Below, one piece after another: positions 41,723 through 50,636 of a DNA stretch of 64,000 nt. The stretch is taken from NCBI GenBank assembly GCA_035378985.1, contig DAOSUR010000014.1, positions 1-64,000 on the forward strand. Reading direction: 5' to 3'. Position 1 is the first letter of the stretch; each line of letters begins with the position of its first letter. Source of the DNA: Anaerohalosphaeraceae bacterium. GTDB lineage: Bacteria > Planctomycetota > Phycisphaerae > Sedimentisphaerales > Anaerohalosphaeraceae. The translations under genes were made by a program, and so were the position numbers. The notes under the pieces were generated by a model that did no database searches, was not told the DNA's origin, and was given only the letters and a program-made list of their open reading frames with translations.

Positions 41723-43465
41723 TTATACCGAAACCGCATTCAATCTGTTCAGCATCTGCTGAACCAGTTCGGCGGCGAAGTCGGCGGCCCGGGAAATCTC
41801 CACCATCCGCTTGTCCTTTTCGCTTCGCAGTTTCACCTCGGCCTTGCCCTCGGCCAGCGAATTCTTGCCCAGCATAATGCGAATCGGAATGCCCAGCAGG
41901 TCGGCATCCTTGAACTTCACGCCCGCCCGCAGGTCCCGGTCATCCAGCAGGACCTCTATGCCTTTGTCCAGAAGCTCGCGGTAAATCCGCTCCGCCGCCT
42001 CCATCACATCCGCGTCCGGTGCCGCGGGCGTCACAATTACCTGCCAGGGAGCAATCGTCATCGGCCAGATAATCCCCCACTCATCGTGCGACTGCTCTAT
42101 CGCAGAGGCAACAATCCGGTTGATGCCGATGCCGTAGCAGCCCATCAGGCACGGCTTGCGGCGGCCCTCTTCATCCAAGAAGAATGCCTCCAGTTTGACG
42201 CTGTATTTGGTGCCGAGCTTGAAAACCTGTCCGACTTCAATCCCCCGCTTAAACAGCAGTTTTTTCCCGCCCCAGGTGTCGCCTGCAACGGCGTTGCGGA
42301 CATCACAAACCTGAATCCCGGCGCCTTCGAGCGGAAAATCCCGGCCCGGCACAACATTTTTCAGATGGGAATCCGTCTTGTTGGCACCGGTGATGCCGAC
42401 GGCCATCGCCGCCACGGCGTGGTCAATCAGGATTTTGCCGACGCGTTCAGCCAGCCCGACCGGCCCGGCAAAGCCGACAGCCGCCCCGGTCACCTTGCGA
42501 ATCGTCTCCTCATCCGCCAGCTCAATATGATGCCCGACAAAGAACTGATTGACCTTCTCCGGATTGACTTCGTGGTCGCCGCGAACCAGAACCGCAAAAA
42601 CCTCCTCGTCCGTCTTGTAAATCAGCGTTTTGATCAAATCCTGCGGCCGGGCCTTCAGAAACGCACAAACCGCTTCGATGCTGCCGACATTCGGCGTATA
42701 CACTTCGGCCGGCGCATCCGCCCGAACCGGCGGCTGTTTGGGCAGCGGGTCCACCGGCGCCTTTTCGATATTCCACGCACGCTGCCCGTCCTCCGTATAG
42801 ACAATCACATCCTCGCCGTTTTCACAGGGAACCGTAAACTGATGCGAACCGGTGCCGCCCATCTCGCCCGTCTCGGCTTCGACAATCACAAACTCCAGCC
42901 CGCAGCGGGCAAACACCCGTCTGTAGGCATTGTACATATCCATATAGGTTTTGTGCAGGCATTCCTCTGTAGCGTGAAAACTGTAGGCATCCTTCATCAG
43001 AAATTCACGCGAACGAAGCACCCCGAAGCGGGGCCGAAACTCATCCCGATATTTTGTATTGATTTGATACAGATTCAGCGGCAGCTGCTTGTACGACTGA
43101 ATCTCCTGTGAGGCCAGATATGTAAATCCTTCCTCCGCCGTCGGCGAAAGGACATTCATTCGCCCGTGCCGGTCGCGGAACTTGCCCAGCGTCTCGCCGT
43201 AATCCATATCCCGGCCGGTTTTCTGCCACAGCTCCATCGGCTGCACAACCGGCACCGTGCACTCCTGCGCGCCGGCGCGGTTCATCTCCTCCCGGACAAT
43301 ATTCATCACCTTCAGCAGAATCCGCTGGCCGGCGGGCAGATAAATATAGGTGCCGCTGGCCAGTTTGCGCATCAGACCGGCGCGAATCATCAGCTGATGC
43401 GAAATAATCTCCGCTTCCGCGGGTACTTCCTTGACCGTAGGGATGAACGTCTGACTGTAGCGCAT
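41723..43465 (-). CDS. proS: prolyl-tRNA synthetase
   Basis: 580 aa, bacterial-type ProRS. Class II core: motif 1 region REEMNRAGAQECTVPVVQP, motif 2 KYRDEFRPRFGVLRSREFLMKDAYSFH (about 138-163) and motif 3 GCYGIGINRIVASAIEQSHDEWG. Between motifs 2 and 3 (about 235-390) is the INS editing domain, which hydrolyses Ala-tRNA(Pro), with KTLIYKTDEEVFAVLVRGDHEVN. The anticodon-binding domain is at the C-terminus. The bacterial type matters because many other bacteria carry the archaeal-type enzyme without INS. aroB ends 18 nt upstream, so the two are likely in one unit. Confidence 0.97.
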   Translation of the reverse strand: MRYSQTFIPTVKEVPAEAEIISHQLMIRAGLMRKLASGTYIYLPAGQRILLKVMNIVREEMNRAGAQECTVPVVQPMELWQKTGRDMDYGETLGKFRDRHGRMNVLSPTAEEGFTYLASQEIQSYKQLPLNLYQINTKYRDEFRPRFGVLRSREFLMKDAYSFHATEECLHKTYMDMYNAYRRVFARCGLEFVIVEAETGEMGGTGSHQFTVPCENGEDVIVYTEDGQRAWNIEKAPVDPLPKQPPVRADAPAEVYTPNVGSIEAVCAFLKARPQDLIKTLIYKTDEEVFAVLVRGDHEVNPEKVNQFFVGHHIELADEETIRKVTGAAVGFAGPVGLAERVGKILIDHAVAAMAVGITGANKTDSHLKNVVPGRDFPLEGAGIQVCDVRNAVAGDTWGGKKLLFKRGIEVGQVFKLGTKYSVKLEAFFLDEEGRRKPCLMGCYGIGINRIVASAIEQSHDEWGIIWPMTIAPWQVIVTPAAPDADVMEAAERIYRELLDKGIEVLLDDRDLRAGVKFKDADLLGIPIRIMLGKNSLAEGKAEVKLRSEKDKRMVEISRAADFAAELVQQMLNRLNAVSV

Positions 43466-43483
43466 GAAAATCTCCTGAAATCT

Positions 43484-44623
43484 TTACATCGTGTCCGCCA
43501 GGCGGACCAAAACCTTCTCGACGATTTCCTCGGGCACTTCCAATGCCCATTGTCCGTCTCGGCACAGCACCGAACCCAGTTTTTCCAGCAGCACAAATCG
43601 CGGCCGCCGACCGACGGATTTTTTATCCAGTTTCAGCAGCTCCAGAATTTTCTGGGGCGGATACGACCCTGCTGCGCGGGTCGGAAGCCCCAGTTTGACC
43701 AGCAGGGCCTCGATCCGCTCCAGCCGGTCATCGCCAACCAGCCCCATCTCTTTTTCAATCCGGCCGGCGGCAATCATTCCCATCGCAACCGCATGTCCAT
43801 GCAGGAGCGAATAACCGCTGAGGGCCTCGAGCGCATGTCCGATAGTATGGCCGTAATTAAGCACACGCCGTCGGTTTTTCTCCAGCGGGTCCTCCATCAC
43901 CACCGAGGCCTTGATTCGGCAGTTCTGACAGGCCAGATACTCCAGCACCGCAGGGTCTCGTTTGAGCAGCAGGTCGGTATTCTTTTCCAGCCACGCAAAA
44001 AAGGCAGCATCGGCGATGGCGGCATGCTTGACCGACTCGGCCAGTCCGGCCCGATACTGCACCTCATCGAGGGTCCGAAGCGTCTCTGTATCCATATACA
44101 CGGCTGCCGGATGCCAGAACACTCCAAAGGCGTTTTTGCTTCGGGTGCTGTCCACGCCGGTTTTGCCGCCGATGCTCGAATCAGCCTGGCTGATGGTCGT
44201 CGTCGGGATGTGCACAACGGGCACGCCGCGTTTGAAAACAGCCGCCGCAAAACCGGCAATATCCCCGACCGTTCCGCCCCCCAGCGCAATCACCAGGGTA
44301 TCCCGTCCCAAAAAGCAGCTTTCCATCGCCTCCAAAATGGACGTAAGCATCTCCATCGTTTTGGACACTTCCCCCGGCGGGTCAATCACATACACCCCCA
44401 TTTGGCTGCCGCCCAGAAAGCGGTCCAGATGACCGGCTCGCGCAAGAGAGCGGTCCGTAATCACAAACCCCATCCGACCGGTAAACTGCTCCTTAAGAGC
44501 CGCCCGCAGCCTGCCCAAAAAACCGGAACCGATAAAAACCGGATACCCTCCTTCCGGCAGAGCAGGCGTTGACACCGTGAACGTCTTCAAATTGTCTTTC
44601 AAAGGGCAGTCCATGGTTTTCAC
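43484..44623 (-). CDS. aroB: 3-dehydroquinate synthase
   Basis: 379 aa, second step of the shikimate pathway (DAHP to 3-dehydroquinate; NAD and Zn/Co dependent). NAD-binding GGGTVGDIAGFAAAVFKRG (about 116-134) and HIPTTTISQADSSIGGKTGVD are diagnostic, and metal ligands are in the NYGHTIGHALE segment. The likely start is the GTG at 44623, whose G is the last base of the apt TAG (TAGTG overlap); an ATG at 44614 is the alternative. Neither has a clear Shine-Dalgarno, so re-initiation after apt is likely. Confidence 0.95.
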   Translation of the reverse strand: MKTMDCPLKDNLKTFTVSTPALPEGGYPVFIGSGFLGRLRAALKEQFTGRMGFVITDRSLARAGHLDRFLGGSQMGVYVIDPPGEVSKTMEMLTSILEAMESCFLGRDTLVIALGGGTVGDIAGFAAAVFKRGVPVVHIPTTTISQADSSIGGKTGVDSTRSKNAFGVFWHPAAVYMDTETLRTLDEVQYRAGLAESVKHAAIADAAFFAWLEKNTDLLLKRDPAVLEYLACQNCRIKASVVMEDPLEKNRRRVLNYGHTIGHALEALSGYSLLHGHAVAMGMIAAGRIEKEMGLVGDDRLERIEALLVKLGLPTRAAGSYPPQKILELLKLDKKSVGRRPRFVLLEKLGSVLCRDGQWALEVPEEIVEKVLVRLADTM

Positions 44624-45141
44624 TAATAGGCAATCAGCCGATGAATAGGATAGGAACCGAGTTTCTTGCGTCCCTCTAACCCGGTCAGTTCAATCAGAAA
44701 GGAAAAACCGCAGATTTGGCCGCCCAGTTTCTTCACCAGTTCGCAGGCCGCCGCCATTGTTCCGCCCGTCGCCAGCACATCATCCACCAGAAGGACCCGC
44801 TGGCCCGGACGAATGGCATCGCAATGAACCTCGATCGAGTCCTGACCGTACTCCAGCCCATAACTGACCGAGGCCGTCTGATACGGCAGCTTGCCTTTTT
44901 TGCGCATCGGAACAAAACCCGCGTTCAAAACCGCCGCAACAGCCGAACCGAAAATAAACCCCCTGGCCTCCACAGCCGCCACACAGTCAACTGCTTTGTC
45001 TATATACGGACTCGACATTTCCTTTATTGCCCGCCCAAACGCCTCCGCATTCGCCAGAAGCGGCGTAATATCCCGAAACAATATCCCCGGCTTCGGGAAA
45101 TCAGGAATACTGCGAATATAGTCTTTCAAATCCAATTCCAT
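44623..45141 (-). CDS. apt: adenine phosphoribosyltransferase
   Basis: 172 aa from the ATG at 45141, which has AGGAAAGGG directly upstream; the frame is open to 45279, but that part lies in the promoter and terminator zone. The PRPP-binding motif VLLVDDVLATGGTM (about 118-131) and the flexible-loop region KGKLPYQTASVSYGLEYG, with VAAVEARGFIFG, are typical of APT. It salvages adenine to AMP. A TATAAT at 45182-45187 on the minus strand gives a plausible -10. aroB follows with a one-base overlap. TAG stop. Confidence 0.95.
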   Translation of the reverse strand: MELDLKDYIRSIPDFPKPGILFRDITPLLANAEAFGRAIKEMSSPYIDKAVDCVAAVEARGFIFGSAVAAVLNAGFVPMRKKGKLPYQTASVSYGLEYGQDSIEVHCDAIRPGQRVLLVDDVLATGGTMAAACELVKKLGGQICGFSFLIELTGLEGRKKLGSYPIHRLIAY

Positions 45142-45234
45142 CCCTTTCCTGCATGCAGGCCGTCGCATCTCAGAAACGGGGATTATAGCAAAAAACTCCC
45201 CCAAAAAAATACTTTTTTGGGCGGCATATGTACA

Positions 45235-45267
45235 TAAAAAAAGCGGACCTGTGAATGGTCCGCTTTT
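45235..45267 (-). terminator. rho-independent terminator after sigma factor gene
   Basis: A 10-bp perfect stem AAAGCGGACC/GGTCCGCTTT with a 7-nt loop and a seven-T run on the minus strand, 19 nt after the stop at 45287. Confidence 0.93.
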
Positions 45268-45286
45268 GTCGTTTCCCACCGATTGT

Positions 45287-46096
45287 TTAACGGGTCATCA
45301 GTTCGTTCAGTTTGGCCAGGCCGCTTCGCTGAATCTGGCGAACCCGCTCGCGCGTCAGACCGAGCTTTTCGCCGATTTGCTTGAGGGTCAGAGGCTCCTG
45401 CCCGTCCAACCCGAACCGCAGCCGAAGCACCTCCGCCTCGCGCGGGTCAATCTCTTCCAGTAGCTCAAGGGCCTGACAAAGTTCTTCCTCGCCGCCGATT
45501 TCATCATCCGGCAGCGATACCTTGTCATCTTCGATGGCCTCTTCAAGCCCTGCATTGCCCTCCGGACTGTCATACTGAAAACCGGCCTCCACCACCGAGA
45601 CAATATCCTGAATGGCCTTGGCCTTGCGAATCGGCACCTTCATCGCTCCGGCCATTTCTTCCAGGCTGACGGTGCGGCCAAGCTTCAGCTCCATCTCCGC
45701 ATAGGTCTGGCGCCACTGATTAATCAATTCCACCATATAGGTAGGGATATGAATCGGCTGGGCGTTGTTCAGAATCGCCCGTTTGATGGCCTGCTTAATC
45801 CACCAGGCCGCATAGGTGCTGAACCGCACCTTGTGCTCCGGGTCAAAGGTATCCACCGCCCGCAGCAGCCCCAGATTGCCCTCCTCAATCAGATCCCCCA
45901 GCGTCATTCCGCGTCCGGAAAACCGCTTGGCAATATTGACCACCAGCCGAAGGTTGGAACGAACCAGCCGGTCGCGGGCCTCCGGGTCATTGTTTTCAAT
46001 AATCGCCTTGGCCAGCGTCTTTTCTTCCTCCCAGCTGAGCAGCGGGGCCTCATCGATTTCCTTCAGGTAGTCTTTAATGGTAATATCAAAAGCCAT
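45287..46096 (-). CDS. sigma-70 family RNA polymerase sigma factor (RpoD/SigA-like)
   Basis: 269 aa, directing core RNA polymerase to -35/-10 promoters. Region 1.2 (DYLKEIDEAPLLSWEEEKTLA), 2.1-2.4 (NLRLVVNIAKRFSGRGM, DLIEEGNLGLLRAVDTFDPE, RFSTYAAWWIKQAIKRAI), region 3, and 4.2 (LTLKQIGEKLGLTRERVRQIQRSGLAKL) are all present. The long N-terminal 1.1 domain of RpoD is missing, so it may be a group 2 factor or a short primary factor; many planctomycetes carry such short RpoD-like proteins. AGGAG precedes the ATG. It has its own terminator. Confidence 0.92.
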   Translation of the reverse strand: MAFDITIKDYLKEIDEAPLLSWEEEKTLAKAIIENNDPEARDRLVRSNLRLVVNIAKRFSGRGMTLGDLIEEGNLGLLRAVDTFDPEHKVRFSTYAAWWIKQAIKRAILNNAQPIHIPTYMVELINQWRQTYAEMELKLGRTVSLEEMAGAMKVPIRKAKAIQDIVSVVEAGFQYDSPEGNAGLEEAIEDDKVSLPDDEIGGEEELCQALELLEEIDPREAEVLRLRFGLDGQEPLTLKQIGEKLGLTRERVRQIQRSGLAKLNELMTR

Positions 46097-46272
46097 TTCG
46101 GTTTTTCTCCTGTTTTAGCCGACCCATCGGGAACGGACGGTTTTGCAGCAAGTCAAATACCCTGTTATTTTCGGACGTTTGTGTCAGGACAGACACAACA
46201 TTCTGATGGGTTATCGGCTGAAAACCCCCCTCTCCTTAATCTCTTCTTTCAGCTCCTGTGAAATCGAAAAAA

Positions 46273-46310
46273 CAAAAAAACGCCGCGCCCTTATAGTGAA
46301 CGCGGCGTTT
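46273..46310 (-). terminator. rho-independent terminator after rpsA
   Basis: A 10-bp stem AAACGCCGCG/CGCGGCGTTT with a 13-nt loop and a seven-T run on the minus strand, 28 nt past the rpsA stop. Confidence 0.92.
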
Positions 46311-46337
46311 GAAGTCCTGCAAAAATAGGCTGCTTAA

Positions 46338-48131
46338 TCAGGCATTTTCCTGTTTATTTTCCGGTGAAATTTTCATCGGTCCCGGCATCAGCGTGCCGTC
46401 CAGACCGCCTCGGCGAGTCGGGGTTTCCGGCTTACTTTCCGACGCGGACTTCTTCTCTTCACCGCCGGCAGAGGCCGCCTGGTCTTCCGCCGCCCAGCGA
46501 ACCCGACGCAGCGAAAGACCGATCTTGCGGGCTTCCGTATCCACCCGAAGAATCTTCACCTCCAGCACATCGCCGATCTTGACGACATCCTGCGGGGACT
46601 CGACCTTCTCATCGGACAGCTCGGAAATATGAAGCAGTCCCTCCAAATCCGGCTCCAGCTCGACAAACACACCGAAGTTCGTCAGCTTGGTCACCACCCC
46701 GCGGACAATCTGTCCGGGAATATACTTTTCCGGAATCGCCCGAACCCACGGGTCTTCCGTCAGCTGCTTGACGCCCAGCGAAATGCGGTGCTTTTCTTCA
46801 TCCATTTCGAGCACCACACACTTGACTTCCTGGCCCTTCTGAAGGCACTCGCCGGGGTGGTTGTATTTCTTCGTCCAGCTCAGGTCGGAAATATGAATCA
46901 GCCCGTCAATGCCCGGCTCGATTTCCACAAAGGCCCCGTAGTTGGTCAAACTGGTCACCTTCGTCGTGACAATCGTCCCGACCGGATACTTCTGGCCGGC
47001 AATCGACCACGGGTTGGTTTCCAGCTGCTTTAAGCCCAGAGAAATCTCCTGCTTGTCCTTGTTGATGTCCAGTACGGCTACTTCGACTTCCTGACCAACC
47101 TGCAGGATATCCGCCGGATGGGCAATCCGCTTGGTCCAGCTCATCTCGCTGATGTGAATCAGACCCTCCACGCCTTCTTCCAGCCGCACAAAGGCCCCGT
47201 AATTCATAATATTGACTACCGTGCCCTTTACCCGGCTGCCGACCGGATACCGCTGAGCCACCGTTTCCCACGGGCTGGGGGTCTTCTGCTTCAGTCCCAG
47301 CGAAACCTTTTCGGCCTGACGGTCGATGCCGATAACCACGCACTCGATTTCCTGATCCATCTGCACCATTTCGGACGGATGAGAGATGCGTCCCCAGCTC
47401 ATATCCGAGATATGCAGCAGGCCGTCCAGACCGCCCAAATCGATAAAGACGCCGAAATCGGCGATGTTCTTGACCACGCCCTTGCGGAGCTGGCCGACTT
47501 CCAGTTCCGCCAGCAGCTTTTCTTTGTTGGCCTGCCGATTCTCTTCAATAATCTTGCGGCGGGACACAACAATATTGTGGTTTTCCGTATCAATCTTGAG
47601 AATCTTGCACTCAATTTCCTGACCGATAAACCGGCTGATGTCGCCGGGCTTGCGAATGTCCACCTGCGAGGCGGGCAGAAAGACCGGCACGCCGATATCC
47701 ACCAGCAGACCGCCCTTGATGCGGCGGCTGACGATTCCCTTGACAATATCGCCCTCTTTGTGGTGCGTAATCACATGCTCCCAGCCGCGAATCCGATCGG
47801 CCTTGCGCTTGGACAGCAGAATCGACCCTTCGGCATCCACTTCTTCCAGAAGCACCTCGATTTCCCTGCCCGGCTGAATCTCCGAGGGGTCATCAAATTC
47901 CGAAGCATCCACAATGCCTTCGCTCTTTAAGCCCAGTTCGACAATCACATCATTGCCCAGCTGGGTAATAATCCGTCCTTTGACAATCGTGCCCGGCACG
48001 AGGGCTTCCACATTCTTATCCAGGACCTCGCCGAGCAGCTTGTCATGCTCATCCGTAAAGATTTCACTGACTTGTTTTTCGAGTTCCTCGGCTGTCAGAC
48101 CGAGCTTGCTGATAATGTTTCTGTCCACCAT
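46338..48131 (-). CDS. rpsA: 30S ribosomal protein S1
   Basis: About 597 aa with six S1 (OB-fold) domains. From residue 44 each carries the pattern 'G..V.G.V......G..V.L..G..G..H.S.' (VKGRIITQLGNDVIVELGL; VKGTVVNIMNYGAFVRLEEG; VRGVVTKLTNFGVFVELEP). S1 unwinds mRNA for initiation on the 30S subunit. The start is the ATG at 48131 (MVDRNIISKLGL); the frame opens upstream at 48185. The C-terminal tail is Lys/Glu-rich. It is last in the cmk-plsC-ispH-rpsA order, 141 nt after ispH, so it may also have its own promoter. Confidence 0.96.
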   Translation of the reverse strand: MVDRNIISKLGLTAEELEKQVSEIFTDEHDKLLGEVLDKNVEALVPGTIVKGRIITQLGNDVIVELGLKSEGIVDASEFDDPSEIQPGREIEVLLEEVDAEGSILLSKRKADRIRGWEHVITHHKEGDIVKGIVSRRIKGGLLVDIGVPVFLPASQVDIRKPGDISRFIGQEIECKILKIDTENHNIVVSRRKIIEENRQANKEKLLAELEVGQLRKGVVKNIADFGVFIDLGGLDGLLHISDMSWGRISHPSEMVQMDQEIECVVIGIDRQAEKVSLGLKQKTPSPWETVAQRYPVGSRVKGTVVNIMNYGAFVRLEEGVEGLIHISEMSWTKRIAHPADILQVGQEVEVAVLDINKDKQEISLGLKQLETNPWSIAGQKYPVGTIVTTKVTSLTNYGAFVEIEPGIDGLIHISDLSWTKKYNHPGECLQKGQEVKCVVLEMDEEKHRISLGVKQLTEDPWVRAIPEKYIPGQIVRGVVTKLTNFGVFVELEPDLEGLLHISELSDEKVESPQDVVKIGDVLEVKILRVDTEARKIGLSLRRVRWAAEDQAASAGGEEKKSASESKPETPTRRGGLDGTLMPGPMKISPENKQENA

Positions 48132-48272
48132 AAAAAAATCCGTCTCTTGTGGAGTCTGTTCATCCGCACCGACGGCGCCCCACATGTACGCCGCCGGGCT
48201 TTCTGCATCCCGGGTTAATTTATTCCTCGCCGCCGGCCCACACAGCCGACGGTCTTATCCTTTTCTCTTTTC

Positions 48273-49124
48273 TTAAAGAGCCGGTTCTTCCGAAGAGTAT
48301 TCCTGCAGATGCCTGACAAAGTCTTCGATGACCCAGTCCGGAGTCGAAGCTCCGGCGGTAACGCCTGCGGTTCGTTTCCCGGAAAGTATCCTTTTATCAA
48401 GTTCCTGCCAGTTTTGCAAATGAAACGTTTGCGGATTATGCTTTTTGCAGAGTTCCGCCAGTTTTTTTGTGTTGGCACTGTGCAGCCCGCCCAGGACAAA
48501 CATCACATCCACCTGCCGACACAATTTGACGGCGGCCTCCTGTCGGGCCATTGTTTCCCGACATAGTGTATTAATAATCTTTAGTTCCAAAAAGCCCTTC
48601 TTGAGAATCGCCGCTACCGTCTCTGCAAAATAATCCGGGCTCTGAGTGGTTTGGCAAATCACACCTAACCTCTCATTGGTACTTAAGTTATCCAAATCAT
48701 TCGGTCCGGCGACAACCCGGACATCCGGCGCAGAACCCACAACGGCCTTTACTTCCGGATGATTTTTGTCTCCAACAATAATTGCGCGATACCCCTCCTC
48801 ATTTAATGTCCGGGCTATTTGCTGGACTCGCTTGACAAGCACGCAGGTTGCGTCGACAATTTTCAGACCTTTTCGCTTGATTTTGTCCAGTTCTTCCAGC
48901 GTCGCCCCGTGGGAACGGATTAAAACCGTCCCGGAATGGACTTCATCGATGGAGGAAACGGTCTTGAGGCCCGCCTCGGAAAGCCGCCGCACGACATCTT
49001 CATTGTGAATAATCGGCCCCAGACAATAAACCTCCTTTTCCTCCGCCAGGGTCTTCTGGGCCAACTTGATGGCATTTCGAACACCCGGGCAAAATCCGCA
49101 TTTTTCAGCCAGGAGGACCTTCAT
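48273..49124 (-). CDS. ispH: 4-hydroxy-3-methylbut-2-enyl diphosphate reductase
   Basis: 283 aa, last step of the MEP isoprenoid pathway (HMBPP to IPP and DMAPP). The three cysteines of the Fe-S cluster are at GFCPGV (Cys12), DATCVLV (about Cys94) and NTLCRET (about Cys194). RSHGATLEE, and the QTTQSPDYF loop, hold conserved substrate-binding residues. The cmk-plsC-ispH-rpsA order is a well-known conserved cluster, often fused as IspH-S1 in some bacteria; here the two are separate. It follows plsC by 9 nt. Confidence 0.96.
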   Translation of the reverse strand: MKVLLAEKCGFCPGVRNAIKLAQKTLAEEKEVYCLGPIIHNEDVVRRLSEAGLKTVSSIDEVHSGTVLIRSHGATLEELDKIKRKGLKIVDATCVLVKRVQQIARTLNEEGYRAIIVGDKNHPEVKAVVGSAPDVRVVAGPNDLDNLSTNERLGVICQTTQSPDYFAETVAAILKKGFLELKIINTLCRETMARQEAAVKLCRQVDVMFVLGGLHSANTKKLAELCKKHNPQTFHLQNWQELDKRILSGKRTAGVTAGASTPDWVIEDFVRHLQEYSSEEPAL

Positions 49125-49133
49125 CTGGATTCC

Positions 49134-49826
49134 TTACCAATCGGTGGGCACCGGCGTGGAATAATCCAAAGGCGGCCGGCCCATTTTGGCCCGCAGCTCA
49201 TTGTGCATTTGACGAAGCAGAGCGGTCAGCTCCTCCGCAAAGGTCTCATCACCCGCCTGTTCCACGTGCTCGGGGGAAATCGGTTTACCGTACAGCACGC
49301 CGACACGACCTGCCAGTCGGGGCCGTTTGCGGGTTCGAGGCCAGCATTCAAACGCCCCGTCAATCACCATCGGCACAATCGGGGCCCGAGCCCGCCGGCT
49401 GATAAGCCCAAAACCCGGCTTGATCACCGCAATCCGTCCGTCAAACGTGCGGCTGCCCTCCGGATACAGACAAACCGCCCGCCCCTTTTTTAAGGACTCA
49501 ATCACGGTGCGGATCGAGCGGATATCCGCCTGGCCCTGACGAATGGGAATCGCGCCCAGCGAATAAATCAGACGGCCGAAGAACCCGCGAAAGAGCGTTT
49601 CCCGAGCCACAAACAAAAACGGACGCCGAACCCAGGATTGGCTGAACATCGGGTCAAGAAAACTCTGATGATTGCACAAAACCAGAATCGGCCCTTCTTG
49701 GGGCACATTTTCCTTCCCGAACACACGAACGCGGTACAGCAGAGAAAAAACGCTCACGGTAAGAAACTGAGCGATTCTGCGCCACAAACGTCCGCCCCAG
49801 CTGTCCAGAATATCAGCTTCCGCCAT
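49134..49826 (-). CDS. plsC: 1-acyl-sn-glycerol-3-phosphate acyltransferase
   Basis: 230 aa. Makes phosphatidic acid from lysophosphatidic acid and acyl-ACP/CoA. Catalytic NHQSFLDP (H-x4-D, about 65-72) and the glycerophosphate-binding block YPEGSRTFDG (about 121-130) are clear, and KPGFGLISRRARAPIVPMVIDG is the third block. An N-terminal hydrophobic segment (FLTVSVFSLLYRVRVFG) anchors it to the membrane. Its start overlaps the cmk 3' end by 14 nt. One gene of the conserved lipid/translation cluster. Confidence 0.94.
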   Translation of the reverse strand: MAEADILDSWGGRLWRRIAQFLTVSVFSLLYRVRVFGKENVPQEGPILVLCNHQSFLDPMFSQSWVRRPFLFVARETLFRGFFGRLIYSLGAIPIRQGQADIRSIRTVIESLKKGRAVCLYPEGSRTFDGRIAVIKPGFGLISRRARAPIVPMVIDGAFECWPRTRKRPRLAGRVGVLYGKPISPEHVEQAGDETFAEELTALLRQMHNELRAKMGRPPLDYSTPVPTDW

Positions 49827-50514
49827 CGACGGTTCCTACAATCTGAAGAATCTTTTCCACAACTTCCTGCGCCGTCAGAGAGGTGGTATCAATGACGACG
49901 GCGTCCGCCGCCGCCGTCAAGGGGCCTACGGAACGGTTTCGGTCCGAAGCGTCCCGATTCTCGATTTGCTCTTTCAGCTCTTCCAGACTCACGTATCTTC
50001 CGCTTTGGGCCAAATCTTTCTGGCGCCGCCGGGCCCGCTCCATTACATCGGCTTCAAGAAAAAACTTCCACCGGGCATTCGGAAAAACAACGGTTCCCTG
50101 ATCGCGGCCCTCCGTCACCACCTTCGGAAACTGCCGGGCAAAATCCTGCTGCATCTGAACCAGTCGGCTCCGGACAGCCGGCTGGCAGGCCGCATAGCGT
50201 ACCTTCTCCGTCACCTCCGGCAAACGAATCCGCTGCGTATAATCTTTGCCGTCCACCAGAACTCGAAGAACCTGCCCGTCATGCTCAAACTGAAAACGAG
50301 TCGTCTCAAATATCTTCAGCAGGGTCTCTGCATCCTCCAAATTAACGCTTTTATCCATGGCCGCCGCCGTCAGAGCTCGATACATAGCACCCGTATCCAG
50401 AAACACCGCCCCCAGCCGCTCTGCAAGCATTCTGGCAACCGTACTCTTGCCTGCACCGGCCGGTCCATCAATCGTAATCACCCAGGATTCCACTTTACGG
50501 CCTTGTCTTTCCAC
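49813..50514 (-). CDS. cmk: cytidylate kinase
   Basis: 233 aa, ATP + CMP/dCMP to CDP/dCDP. P-loop TIDGPAGAGKSTVA near the N-terminus, FLDTGAMYRA, EGRDQGTVVFPNA and RDASDRNRSVGPL, all diagnostic of Cmk. The GTG at 50514 is the most 5' start; a GTG at codon 12 is the other choice and lies just before VITIDGPAG. It is the first gene of the cmk-plsC-ispH-rpsA unit, with a promoter 32 nt upstream. Confidence 0.95.
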   Translation of the reverse strand: MERQGRKVESWVITIDGPAGAGKSTVARMLAERLGAVFLDTGAMYRALTAAAMDKSVNLEDAETLLKIFETTRFQFEHDGQVLRVLVDGKDYTQRIRLPEVTEKVRYAACQPAVRSRLVQMQQDFARQFPKVVTEGRDQGTVVFPNARWKFFLEADVMERARRRQKDLAQSGRYVSLEELKEQIENRDASDRNRSVGPLTAAADAVVIDTTSLTAQEVVEKILQIVGTVDGGS

Positions 50515-50545
50515 CCAAACTCTCTATAGAACAATCAGAGCCGGT

Positions 50546-50574
50546 ACTATACCATCAAGCCCTGAAAAGGTAAA
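50546..50574 (-). promoter_or_regulatory. promoter of the cmk operon
   Basis: Minus-strand TTTACC (50569-50574), a 17-nt spacer and TATAGT (50546-50551). It lies just after the pseudopilin stop at 50637. Confidence 0.55.
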
Positions 50575-50636
50575 GGGATTCTGCAGCGGCAGAACCTTCG
50601 CCAGAGGAGAGAGAAGGCTGAAAAAGCAGGGTGAAT

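Noticed and set aside
47118..47930. 270-codon open frame opposite rpsA
   Set aside because: rpsA with six S1 domains explains the region; the opposite frame is low-complexity.
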